From an uncultured Thermomicrobiales bacterium (GTDB lineage: Bacteria > Chloroflexota > Chloroflexia > Thermomicrobiales > UBA6265), in NCBI GenBank assembly GCA_902806335.1, contig CADCWG010000316.1, positions 1 to 49,215 on the forward strand: a stretch of 49,215 bases of DNA, written 5' to 3'. Every line of letters starts with the position of its first letter. The first letter of the stretch is position 1. Shown piece after piece: positions 17,517-25,779 of this stretch. The notes beneath the pieces were generated by a model. That model was given only the letters and a program-made list of their open reading frames with translations. It ran no database searches and was not told where the DNA came from. The translations under genes and the position numbers were made by a program.

Positions 17517-17852
17517 ATGAACGTGCTCGAGGGCCTGCAGCTGATCCGTGGCCGTCTGGTCGCGAACGGAGCCCAGCCGGCCACCCTGCAGATGGTCGAC
17601 GGCATCATCCGGCGCGCTGCCCTGCCCGCCGCCGCCTCTGCCGCCGCCCAGTCGCAATCCCAGCTCGTCCGGATGCTGATGCGGCAGCCGGCGACCGACG
17701 CCAACGTCGAGATCTACAACGACCTCGCCCGCCTGGAGGAGGACCTGAACGTGGCGACCTCCGCCCGCCGCGCGGAGCAGGCGCTCGAGGACGCCCGGCC
17801 GGTCCCCAAGACGAAGAAGTACTACAAGGATCTCAAGGCGAAGCAGCCCTAG
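17517..17852 (+). CDS. Small hypothetical protein (111 aa)
   Basis: The family is not recognised. The ATG at 17517 is preceded by GGAGG at a 6-nt spacing, and TATACT lies about 95 bp upstream, so expression is credible. The first two thirds are predicted helical, with a Gln/Ala-rich middle. The C-terminus is strongly basic (KTKKYYKDLKAKQP), which could contact nucleic acid or acidic surfaces. No signal peptide, Cys motif or catalytic signature is visible. It lies 74 bp upstream of the class III aminotransferase gene and is probably co-transcribed with it, but no functional link can be read from the sequence. Confidence 0.72.
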   Translation: MNVLEGLQLIRGRLVANGAQPATLQMVDGIIRRAALPAAASAAAQSQSQLVRMLMRQPATDANVEIYNDLARLEEDLNVATSARRAEQALEDARPVPKTKKYYKDLKAKQP

Positions 17853-17926
17853 CGGCCGCAAGCGTCCGGGTCGTGGCGGTCGGTGGCAGTCGGTCGTACC
17901 GGTGCGGGCCGGGTGGGAGACGGGCG

Positions 17927-19207
17927 ATGGTGCAGGAGACGCGACTGGTCCCGGCGGACCTGATCCCCAGGGTGGTGGGGCGCTACTCTCCGGTCACGGT
18001 TGACCGGGGCGAGGGGATCTACGTCTGGGACGTCGACGGCAACCGGTGGGCCGACTTCACGTCGGGCATTGCCGTCACCAACACCGGCCACTGCCACCCA
18101 CGGGTCGTCGAGGCGATCCGGGAGCAGGCCGGGCGGATCATCCACGCCCAGCAGAACATCTTCGCCCACGAGCCCCTGATGCGGGCGGCGGTCGAGCTGA
18201 CCGCCACGCTTCCGCCCTCGCTCAACCAGGTCTTCTTCACCAACAGTGGTGCCGAGGCGGTCGAGGGCGCGCTGAAGCTGGCCAAGGTGGCGACCGGCCG
18301 GCCGGCGATCATCGCCTTCCGGGGAGCCTTCCACGGTCGGACCCACGCCGCGATGACGGTGACGACGTCGCGGGCGAAGGTCCGCGGCCACTACGAGCCG
18401 CTCCTGCCCAGCGTCTACCACGCCCCGTACCCCTACGTCTTCCGCAGCCCCTACGCCGGGCGGCCGGAGGACGCGGACCTCGCCTACTTCGCCGAGCTCG
18501 AGCAGCTGTTCGACACCACCGTCCTCCCCGACGACGTCGCGGCGATCCTGATGGAGTCGGTGGTCGGCGAGGGCGGCTACATCGTGCCGCCCAGCCGCTG
18601 GGTGCGGATGGTCCGCGAGCTGTGCGACCGGCACGGCATCCTGCTGATCATGGACGAGATCCAGTCGGGGATGGGCCGGACCGGCAAGATGTGGGCGTTC
18701 GAGCACTTCGACGTCGTGCCGGACATCATGACGGCGGCGAAGGGGCTCGGGTCCGGGATGCCGGTCTCGGCCGTCGTCGCCGACCGGGCCGTGATGGACC
18801 GGTGGGCGCCGGGGTCGCACGGCGGCACCTACGGCGGCAACGCGGTCGCCACTGCGGCGGTCGCGGCGACGCTCGCCGTGATCCGCGACGAGGGCCTCGT
18901 CGACAACGCCGCCCGGATGGGGCAGCGGCTGATGGACGGCCTGCGCGACATCCAGGCCGACCACCCCGTGATCGGCGACGTTCGTGGTCTCGGCCTGATG
19001 GTCGCCGCCGAGTTCGTCGCCGCCGAGGGCGGGTACAACCCCGCCGCCGCGAACGCGGTCATCCAGGCGTGCATGGCCGAGCGGACGCTGCTGCTCTCCT
19101 GCGGCACCTACGACCAGGCGATCCGGATCATCCCGCCATTGACGGTCGACGCCGCCCAGATCGACGACTTCCTCGGCGTCTTCCGGCGAGCGGTCGCGTC
19201 GGTCTAG
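17927..19207 (+). CDS. Class III pyridoxal-phosphate aminotransferase (GabT/ArgD-like)
   Basis: A 426-residue fold-type I aminotransferase. PLP is expected on K272 in TAAKGLGSGMP; other family marks are TSGIAVTNTGHCHPRV, FFTNSGAEAVEGALKLA, RGAFHGRTHAAM, and DEIQSGMGRTGKMWAFEH. The closest functional guess is 4-aminobutyrate or another omega-amino acid transaminase; acetylornithine aminotransferase is an alternative, since substrate specificity is hard to tell within this family. ATG 17927 has GGGAG about 8 nt upstream. No succinate-semialdehyde dehydrogenase or arginine biosynthesis gene is nearby to decide. A strong hairpin terminator follows. Confidence 0.88.
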   Translation: MVQETRLVPADLIPRVVGRYSPVTVDRGEGIYVWDVDGNRWADFTSGIAVTNTGHCHPRVVEAIREQAGRIIHAQQNIFAHEPLMRAAVELTATLPPSLNQVFFTNSGAEAVEGALKLAKVATGRPAIIAFRGAFHGRTHAAMTVTTSRAKVRGHYEPLLPSVYHAPYPYVFRSPYAGRPEDADLAYFAELEQLFDTTVLPDDVAAILMESVVGEGGYIVPPSRWVRMVRELCDRHGILLIMDEIQSGMGRTGKMWAFEHFDVVPDIMTAAKGLGSGMPVSAVVADRAVMDRWAPGSHGGTYGGNAVATAAVAATLAVIRDEGLVDNAARMGQRLMDGLRDIQADHPVIGDVRGLGLMVAAEFVAAEGGYNPAAANAVIQACMAERTLLLSCGTYDQAIRIIPPLTVDAAQIDDFLGVFRRAVASV

Positions 19208-19266
19208 CCGCGCGGCCGAGGGGCGCCGCACGGTCGACAGCCGAACCGGACAGAACAAGCGCCGAG

Positions 19267-19295
19267 GCGGGCGAGGGGCCAAGCCCCTCGCCCGC
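19267..19295 (+). terminator. Strong hairpin after the aminotransferase gene
   Basis: Perfect 13-bp stem with a CAA loop; arms are GCGGGCGAGGGGC and its complement. It begins 59 bp after the stop and has no T-tract. Confidence 0.7.
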
Positions 19296-19350
19296 TGTCG
19301 TGTCTCGGAGCCGGGTGCGACGAGGCCTCAAGTCCGCCGGGGCGGCAGGC

Positions 19351-19374
19351 GTGCGGTCGAATTGTCGACCGCAC
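19351..19374. repeat. Perfect inverted repeat, 10-bp arms
   Basis: GTGCGGTCGA-ATTG-TCGACCGCAC. It could be a second (bidirectional) terminator between convergent genes or an operator-like palindrome; the sequence does not decide. Confidence 0.6.
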
Positions 19375-19606
19375 CCCCTGCTTGGGAGCTGGCATGGACC
19401 CAGTCGCGCCACGGCGTCCGGTGACCAGTGGGTCTCGTTGGTGACGGGATTCACACCGATCCCGCGATAAGTACCGATCGCCCTTCAGCGCCCGATGAGT
19501 GACAGGTGGAGTGAGGTACCGCCTGCCGACGTGATCCGCCCCGCACCGCTGGGCGTGGGCGTAATTCTGCCGATCGGCACCCGTCCTGGTCGGTGCGTTC
19601 GACCGA

Positions 19607-20926
19607 TCAGGCGAAGATCTCGTCGTCGCAGCAGAGGTCGGCGCGGTGGCCCTCCGCGAGGCGGGCGTAGACGTGAGAGATCTGGGCGGCTACGGCGGGC
19701 CACGAGAAGCGGGCGGCCGTCTCCCGGGCGCCGGCGCCGAGGCGGGAGCGGAGATCGGTGTCGCCGAGGACACGGCGAACGGCGTCGGCGAGCGCGGCCG
19801 CGTCACGAGGCGGCACCAGCAGGCCACCCTCGCCGTCCTCGACGGTGAACCGCAGGCCGCCGACGCGGGTCGCGACCACCGGCGTCCCACACGCCATCGC
19901 CTCGACGGCGACGAGTCCGAACGACTCGTATCGGGATGGGACAACGACCACATCGGCCGCGCGGTAGTAGGTTGGCAGGACGTCCTGACGCCGCGAGCCC
20001 TCGAAGCGGATTCGGTCGGCGATCCCCATCGAGTCGGCCGCCCGTGCCACCTCGCCAAGGGCACCGGTCGGATGACCATCCGCGTCGAGGTCGCCGCCGA
20101 TCAGGACGACCGTCGGCTCCGGGTCGTCATGCGCCAGGAGGCGCACCGCGTCGAGCAGGGAGTCGATCCCCTTGATCGGGTCGATCCGCCCGACGAACAG
20201 CGCGACCGGCCGGTCGGGATGGAGGCCCAACTCCCGGCGGGACGCCTCCCGATCGCCAGGCACGAAGAGGTCGAGGTCGACCCCGGGCGGCACCGTGCAG
20301 ACCTTGTCGGTCGGCGTCCGCTGGCGCCAGACCAGGTCCGCCCGCTCGTCCGGGTTGGCGGCGATCAGGCTGTCGGCCAGGTCGATCAGCCGGCGCTCGG
20401 TCCGCAGCCGGAGCCCCGTCTCGCGGTCGGCCGTGGCGGCCACCGCGTTCTTCATGTGCGCGGTGGTGTGGAACATCTGGACGAAGGGCGTATCCCAGTA
20501 CCGGCGGAGCAGGTGGGCGACCCAGCCCGAGAGCCAGTAGTGGGCGTGGACCACCTCGTAGCGGACGCCTTCGCGCACCGAGTAGAGGGCGACGTTGGCG
20601 GCGAAGTCGGGGAGCAGGGGGTAGAGGTCGTTCTTGTCGACTGGCGCGGCGGGGCCGGCCTCGATCGAGATGACGCGGACGCCCGGACAGCACTCCACCG
20701 TCTCGGGCGTGGCGGGATCGTTGCGCCGGGTGAAGATGTCGATCGCCACACCGCGGTCGGCGAGGTGACAGGCGAGCTGGCGGACGTAGACGTTCATCCC
20801 GCCGGCGTCCTTGCTGCCGAGGTCGGCGAGCGGCGAGGTGTGGACGCAGATCATGGCGGCACAGCGGACGGGCAGGTCGGTCTCGTAGCCGAAGACCGAG
20901 GGGCCCGGATAGTCGGGGCTGAACAC
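19607..20926 (-). CDS. GT4-family glycosyltransferase, MshA/sucrose-phosphate-synthase-like
   Basis: A retaining GT-B glycosyltransferase of about 439 residues. The N-terminal acceptor domain has HTSPLAD and DAGGMNVYVRQLA, typical of the MshA/SPS branch, and HAHYWLSGWV. The C-terminal nucleotide-sugar domain has VALFVGRIDPIKGID and the E-x7-E region in SRYESFGLVAVEAMACGTPVV. Likely donors are UDP- or GDP-sugars; the acceptor is unknown. The start is uncertain: GTG 20926 follows GAGAGG at 12 nt, ATG 20854 would cut into the first strand, and the frame is open to 21040. The protein ends with an unusual CCDDEIFA tail. A mycothiol role is possible only if the other msh genes exist elsewhere. Confidence 0.86.
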   Translation of the reverse strand: MFSPDYPGPSVFGYETDLPVRCAAMICVHTSPLADLGSKDAGGMNVYVRQLACHLADRGVAIDIFTRRNDPATPETVECCPGVRVISIEAGPAAPVDKNDLYPLLPDFAANVALYSVREGVRYEVVHAHYWLSGWVAHLLRRYWDTPFVQMFHTTAHMKNAVAATADRETGLRLRTERRLIDLADSLIAANPDERADLVWRQRTPTDKVCTVPPGVDLDLFVPGDREASRRELGLHPDRPVALFVGRIDPIKGIDSLLDAVRLLAHDDPEPTVVLIGGDLDADGHPTGALGEVARAADSMGIADRIRFEGSRRQDVLPTYYRAADVVVVPSRYESFGLVAVEAMACGTPVVATRVGGLRFTVEDGEGGLLVPPRDAAALADAVRRVLGDTDLRSRLGAGARETAARFSWPAVAAQISHVYARLAEGHRADLCCDDEIFA

Positions 20927-21191
20927 GGGGGCGGGTATCCTCTCAACACGTTGGCGCGGCGACGACCGGTCGGGGATCGGGCGGCGGACGCCCGCACGCA
21001 GCGGCTCCGGGTCCGACCGGTCGGTTGGACGGCGGCTCACGGCGCAAGGCGCTTGCCCCGCTGGAGAGTGAGCCGTCGCTTCCCGGATGATAGCAAGGGC
21101 GAAGCGGAGCCGGAAGCGCGTGCGAGCCGAGCGGAAGCCGCGGCGCCTGGCTCCCCGGCCTCGTCTGGGGGACCTGTGACGATGTGTGGGG

Positions 21192-21264
21192 TACCCGCGG
21201 AGGGACTCGAACCCCCGACGCCCGCCTTAGGACGGCGGCGCTCTATCCGCTGAGCTACGCGGGC
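21192..21264 (-). tRNA. tRNA-Arg(CCT)
   Basis: Full cloverleaf on the minus strand: acceptor GCCCGCG/CGCGGGT, D-arm GCTC...GAGC, anticodon stem CCGCC/GGCGG with loop GTCCTAA (anticodon CCT), T-arm GGGGG-TTCGAGT-CCCTC. The 3' CCA is not encoded. Confidence 0.95.
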
Positions 21265-21378
21265 ATGGCCACCGGCAGTGGCGCGTCCGACATGCTAGCA
21301 CAGCCCGTACGCCCCAACCCTACGCCGTCGGCGCGAGGGCGGGACGTCCGGAGCGAGGCCGCGGGGCGGGAGAAGGCG

Positions 21379-21408
21379 TTGTGCGGCCGCGACAGGGTGT
21401 GCTATCCT
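21379..21408 (+). promoter_or_regulatory. Probable tRNA-Pro promoter
   Basis: TTGTGC, an 18-bp spacer, then TATCCT, ending 10 bp before the tRNA start. A sigma-70-like match. Confidence 0.5.
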
Positions 21409-21418
21409 CGCGGCTCGA

Positions 21419-21495
<77 letters not shown>

Positions 21496-21499
21496 CTCA

Positions 21500-21527
21500 G
21501 GGAGCGGCATCCGCCGCTCCCTTTTTT
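21500..21527 (+). terminator. Rho-independent terminator of tRNA-Pro
   Basis: A 9-bp stem GGGAGCGGC/GCCGCTCCC with loop ATCC followed by six T residues. This is the most canonical terminator in the window. Confidence 0.9.
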
Positions 21528-21643
21528 GTTGCCCGGCGTGTCCCCGGTGGTGGCCAGGTGCCCTAAGCTGGCGTTCCCTCGCCGGTCGAGGATGGCCCGC
21601 CTGGCGCGGCAAGCGACGGCGGTTGTGAAGCGCGGGGCATGAC

Positions 21644-23065
21644 ATGAGTCGGACGCGGCCGTCACCGAGCGAGGCTGATCCGGACACCAGGGCGGGCTTC
21701 CGGGCCCTGCCGTCGGTGGCGTCGCTGCTGGCGGACCCGGAGCTGCGGCTGGCGGCCGACCTGGACGAGACCCACCTGGCCGTCGCGGTGAACGAGGCGC
21801 TACGACGGGAACGGGCCGCCGTCGGGCGCGGGGCCACGCCGACCCGCGAGGAGGTGATCGCCCGCATCCGCACCCACGTCGCAAAGGTCGGGAAGCCGCG
21901 TTTGGGGCCGCTCATCAACGCCACCGGCATCCTGATCCACACCAACCTCGGCCGGGCACCGGTGAGCCCGGCCGCGGCCGTGGCGATGGCGGCCGCCGCG
22001 GCCAATCCGGTCGCGCTCGAGATCGACCCCGCCACCAACCGCCGGGGTGGCCGGATGGACGAGATCGCGGGGCTGGTGCGCCTGCTCACGGGCGCTGAGG
22101 CGACGCTGATCGTCAACAACAACGCCGCGGCCGTCTTCCTCGTGCTGTCCGCCGTCGCGGCCGGTCGGGAGGTCGTGCTGTCGCGAGGCGAGGCGGTCGA
22201 GATCGGCGGCGGCTTCCGGATCCCCGACATCCTCCGGCAGAGCGGGGCGACCCTCGTCGAGGTCGGCACGACAAACCGAACCTACCCGGCCGACTACGCC
22301 GCCGCGATCGGCGACGGCACCGCCGCGCTGCTGAAGGTCCACCCGAGCAACTTCGCCGTCACCGGGTTCGTCCGGGAGACCACCGTGGCCGAGCTCGCCG
22401 AGGTCGGGCGGGCCCGTGGGATCCCGGTGATCGACGACCAGGGGAGCGGAGCCCTCCTCGACGCCAGCCGGTTCGGCCTGGGCCGCGAGCCGACGATCGC
22501 CGACAGCGTCGCCGCCGGCGCCGCGCTGGTGACGGCCAGCGGCGACAAGCTGCTCGGCGGACCGCAGGCCGGCCTCATCGTTGGCCAGGCGGCGTGGGTC
22601 GAGGCGGTCGCGCGGCACCCCCTTGCCCGCGCGGTCCGGGCCGACAAGACGTGTCTGGCCGGTCTCGCGACGACGCTTCGCCACTACGTGCGGGGCGAGG
22701 CGGCCGAGCAGGTGCCCGTCTGGCGGATGGTGTCGGCGGAACCGGACGAGATCCGCTCCCGCGGCGAGCGGCTGGTCGCCCACCTCTCCCAGCGTGCTCC
22801 TCGCGCAGGCGGCAGGGTCGTGCCGACCGAGGCCACCACGGGCGGCGGTTCCCTGCCGGGTCAGACGCTGCCGAGCTTCGCCATCGCGCTCGATCCCGGG
22901 GACGGAGACGCACCGGACCGACTTGCCGAGCGCCTGCGCACGGGCGATCCGGGCGTCTTCGGCCGGGTGGAATCCGACCGGGTGCTGCTCGACCTGCGGT
23001 CGGTGCTCCCCGAGGACGACGATCGCCTCGTCGCGGCCGTGGCGTCGGCGCTCGCGACCGTCTGA
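21644..23065 (+). CDS. selA: L-seryl-tRNA(Sec) selenium transferase
   Basis: A 473-residue PLP enzyme that converts Ser-tRNA(Sec) to Sec-tRNA(Sec) using selenophosphate. Diagnostic features: INATGILIHTNLGRAPVS, NNNAAAVFLVL, LSRGEAVEIGGGFRIPDI, VEVGTTNRT, KVHPSNFAVTGF, DDQGSG, and the PLP lysine K302 in SGDKLLGGPQAG. The length matches bacterial SelA. Its presence implies that selenocysteine is used somewhere in the genome. selB, selD and tRNA-Sec are not found in the window; I checked the flanks for a UCA-anticodon tRNA. The ATG at 21644 has only a weak purine-rich upstream stretch. A hairpin lies 108 bp downstream. Confidence 0.95.
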   Translation: MSRTRPSPSEADPDTRAGFRALPSVASLLADPELRLAADLDETHLAVAVNEALRRERAAVGRGATPTREEVIARIRTHVAKVGKPRLGPLINATGILIHTNLGRAPVSPAAAVAMAAAAANPVALEIDPATNRRGGRMDEIAGLVRLLTGAEATLIVNNNAAAVFLVLSAVAAGREVVLSRGEAVEIGGGFRIPDILRQSGATLVEVGTTNRTYPADYAAAIGDGTAALLKVHPSNFAVTGFVRETTVAELAEVGRARGIPVIDDQGSGALLDASRFGLGREPTIADSVAAGAALVTASGDKLLGGPQAGLIVGQAAWVEAVARHPLARAVRADKTCLAGLATTLRHYVRGEAAEQVPVWRMVSAEPDEIRSRGERLVAHLSQRAPRAGGRVVPTEATTGGGSLPGQTLPSFAIALDPGDGDAPDRLAERLRTGDPGVFGRVESDRVLLDLRSVLPEDDDRLVAAVASALATV

Positions 23066-23172
23066 GCGCACCGCCTGATGCCAGTCCGGGCCAATGAGTA
23101 ACGCGGGGACTTGACGGAACCCAGCCGTTCGGGGGCATGTCCTCGTCCCAGGCTTGGGCTGCTGGCGCACGG

Positions 23173-23203
23173 GGCGACGCTCCACAGCCTTTGGAGCGTC
23201 GCC
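23173..23203 (+). terminator. Hairpin downstream of selA
   Basis: Perfect 12-bp stem GGCGACGCTCCA / TGGAGCGTCGCC with a 7-nt loop (CAGCCTT) and no T-tract. Probable terminator. Confidence 0.55.
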
Positions 23204-23336
23204 GTCGTCCCGCCGTCGGGCGGATCAGTCCCCTCACAGCCGTGTAATGCCGACTCAGGGCGATTACCGGTCGGACCATAGGGTGAGGGGGGGGCTCGCC
23301 TGGAGAAAGTCCCGAGATCGGCGGCTCGGGCGCGAT

Positions 23337-23378
23337 GCCAGCTTGAGCCGGACGAGGGCGCCGCCGGGCGAAACCCCT
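23337..23378 (+). repeat. Dispersed intergenic repeat, copy 5
   Basis: Matches copy 1 as GCCAGCTTGAGCCG, then a GAGGGCG segment and CCGCCGGGCGAA. The right arm of the module B hairpin has decayed. Confidence 0.5.
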
Positions 23379-23819
23379 AAGTCCGTACTGGACGTCTCAC
23401 TGCAGGTCAAGCCGGGGTACCGCAAGGGGGACGACGCCTGTCCCTTAGGTCAGCTCGGCGGCACAGGAGTCAACGGTCGGATGCCACGGTCGCGTCCGCG
23501 CAGCCATCCACGGCCGTCAGCCAGTGTGGCCGAAGCCCCCGCGTCCTGACCTGAGCGCGTACCCTACGGTCTGACCAGCCACCCAGGATCAACACAGCGA
23601 CGACCGGGGACAACTCGTCCGGACCTCGGGTGATCGCCGGCGGTTGGCCCCTCATCCCCACCGCGGGAATCAATCGGCAACGTTCCTGATCCCGGGGCTC
23701 GCCGTGGGCGCGGTCCTGGCCGTCGATGTGCCCAGATGCCGCCACTGAACAGAGAAGCTCCTCGTTAGGGCGAGTTGAGCGAGCCGTCGGTCGTCGGGGT
23801 GGGCATCCTCGCGGGCGCC

Positions 23820-25691
23820 TCAGGCGGGAGCCTTGGTGTCGCGGCTGTCGCGGAAGTAGGGGCTGGGCGGCGGGTAGAAGCGGCGGTGGCGGTCGCTCAG
23901 GTCGTAGAGGCGGGTGCTCAGCTCGGCGAGCGTCGCCGCGTCGCCGGTCCGCTGCGCTTCGCGGATGTCCGCTTGGAGGCCGCGCATCAGCGTCAGGAAG
24001 CGCTCCTTGCCGAGCGCGTCGAGCGCCTGCTCCGCCTCCCGCCGGACCTGCCCCAGGAACTGCTCCGGCTTGCCGTCGAGCGAGGCCAGGAGCCGCTCGG
24101 CATGGTCGGCGATCTCCTCGGAGAGCCCGGCCACGATGCCGTCGGCGTCGAGCGGGGCGAGCGCCGGGTCGCGCAGGACGCGGAGCAGTTCCCGGTTCCG
24201 GCCGTCGAGGACGTCCTCCTCGGGGACGCGCTCGAGCACGTCGCCGCAGGAGTCCCGATGACGCAGGAGGACCGCGAGCAGGTGGTCCTCCGGCGACGCA
24301 CGGCGGGCGACGGCTGGTCGTCCACCTCTGGTCACCGGGGCAGCGGCCTTCAGTTCGCCGCGGCGGACCTCGGAGAGGACCAGGCGCTCGTCGAGCTGGA
24401 GCTTGGCGGCGAGGCGGGAGACGTGGTGGGCCATCACGACCCGGTCCCCGACCTGACGGAGGACCGGTGCCAGCCGGGCCACCGCCTCGGCCTTGGCCCG
24501 GGCGTCGTCCGGGTTGACGCCGCCCGCGACGGCATCGACGAGGAACTCGAGGAACGGACGGGCGGAGGCGACGACCTCCGGCCAGCTCTCGGGTGAGCGC
24601 CGGATCAACTCGTCCGGGTCCTTGCCCTCCGGCAGGGAGACGATCGCGATCTCGGCCTTCAGCTTCCGCTCGAAGTGGATGATCCCGCGGGCGTCGGGGA
24701 CCGCGACATCGTCGTGGTCGAGCGCGTCGCGCATGGTCTCGAGGCCGCGGACGGTCGCCATCTGACCCGCCGCGTCGGCGTCGAGGGCGAGGACGATGTG
24801 CTTGGAGAGCCGCTTGATCTGGCCGACCTGCTTCTCGGTCAGCGCGGTGCCCATCGCCGCGACGACGTTGGCGTGGCCGAACTGGTGGGCGGCGAGGGCG
24901 TCCATGTAGCCTTCGACGATCACCACCTGGTCCCGCCGCCGGACCTCCTCGCGCGCAACGTCGAGCCCATAGACGAGCGAGCTCTTGTCGAAGATCGCCG
25001 ACTGGGGCGAGTTCAGGTACTTCGGCTGCCCCTCGCCGACGATCCGGCCGCCGAAGCCGACGACCTCCCCATCGCGGGTCCGGATCGGGAACATCAGCCG
25101 GCCGCGGAAGCGGTCATAGTGCCCGCCGGCGTCGCGTGCCGAGAGCAGCCCTGCCTCGGCGGCGAGGGCCGCGTCGTGCCCCCGGCTGCCGAGGAAGCGG
25201 AGGAGCCCGTCCCAGGAGTCCGGCGCGAACCCGAGCCGAAACCGCTCGACGACCTCCGGCGACAGCCCCCGCCGCTCGATCGTCTCGCGGCCCGGGGCAC
25301 CGGCTTGACTGTTGTGGAGGACGTTGGCGAAGAACGTCGCGGCGAGCTCATTGAGCTCGATCAGCCGCCGCCGGTGGGCATCGACCTCGGGCGCAACCGT
25401 CGGCGCCGAGGCGAGCTCCACGCCGGCCCGCCGGGCAAGCTCCTGGAGCGCGTCGCGGAACTCGGTGTGCTCGACGCCCATATAGAAGGTGAAGGCGTCG
25501 CCGCCCTTGCCGCAGCCGAAGCAGTGGAAGTTCTGAGAGTCGGGGAAGACGATGAACGAGGGGGTCTTCTCCTGGTGGAAGGGGCAGAGACCCTTGTAGG
25601 AGCGTCCGGCGCGATTGAGCTGGACATAACCGCCGACCAGCTCGACGATATCGGTCCGCTCGCGGACTTCGGCGACGGCGTCTCGGGCCAT
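23820..25691 (-). CDS. dnaG: DNA primase
   Basis: A 623-residue primase that makes RNA primers for Okazaki fragments. The N-terminal CHC2 zinc finger is intact (C36, H39, C57, C60), as is the following catalytic region (GGDAFTFYMGVEHTEF, FGGRI, KYLNSP). The TOPRIM core has VIVEGYMDALAAHQFG and LALDADAAGQ. The C-terminal helicase-binding domain is present and ends in a basic/Ser-rich tail. ATG 25691 has GGGGGAA upstream. It lies 88 bp downstream of the dgt-like gene on the same strand, forming a likely dgt-dnaG unit. The usual rpoD partner does not follow; the next region is the non-coding block. Confidence 0.96.
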   Translation of the reverse strand: MARDAVAEVRERTDIVELVGGYVQLNRAGRSYKGLCPFHQEKTPSFIVFPDSQNFHCFGCGKGGDAFTFYMGVEHTEFRDALQELARRAGVELASAPTVAPEVDAHRRRLIELNELAATFFANVLHNSQAGAPGRETIERRGLSPEVVERFRLGFAPDSWDGLLRFLGSRGHDAALAAEAGLLSARDAGGHYDRFRGRLMFPIRTRDGEVVGFGGRIVGEGQPKYLNSPQSAIFDKSSLVYGLDVAREEVRRRDQVVIVEGYMDALAAHQFGHANVVAAMGTALTEKQVGQIKRLSKHIVLALDADAAGQMATVRGLETMRDALDHDDVAVPDARGIIHFERKLKAEIAIVSLPEGKDPDELIRRSPESWPEVVASARPFLEFLVDAVAGGVNPDDARAKAEAVARLAPVLRQVGDRVVMAHHVSRLAAKLQLDERLVLSEVRRGELKAAAPVTRGGRPAVARRASPEDHLLAVLLRHRDSCGDVLERVPEEDVLDGRNRELLRVLRDPALAPLDADGIVAGLSEEIADHAERLLASLDGKPEQFLGQVRREAEQALDALGKERFLTLMRGLQADIREAQRTGDAATLAELSTRLYDLSDRHRRFYPPPSPYFRDSRDTKAPA

Positions 25692-25779
25692 GAGTTCCCC
25701 CGGGTCGGCAGCGGTGACAAGGATCGACGGGACCTGAGGAAGCCGGCGCGGGGAGCCGGGTCGCGGAGCGGGGAGAGGG

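Larger units (their letters stand above)
19208..19606. other. Gene-free region between convergent genes
   Basis: About 400 bp between the aminotransferase and the convergent glycosyltransferase. It contains two perfect inverted repeats, annotated separately, and nothing else that I can support. Confidence 0.6.
23066..23819. other. Gene-free block downstream of selA
   Basis: A 754-bp region between convergent selA and dnaG. It holds a strong hairpin at 23173-23203 and one copy of the dispersed repeat at 23337-23378. No open frame with coding character or a tRNA-Sec was seen. Confidence 0.6.

Noticed and set aside
23066-23819. tRNA-Sec next to selA
   Set aside because: No long-variable-arm tRNA with a TCA anticodon and no matching acceptor stem could be found on either strand.
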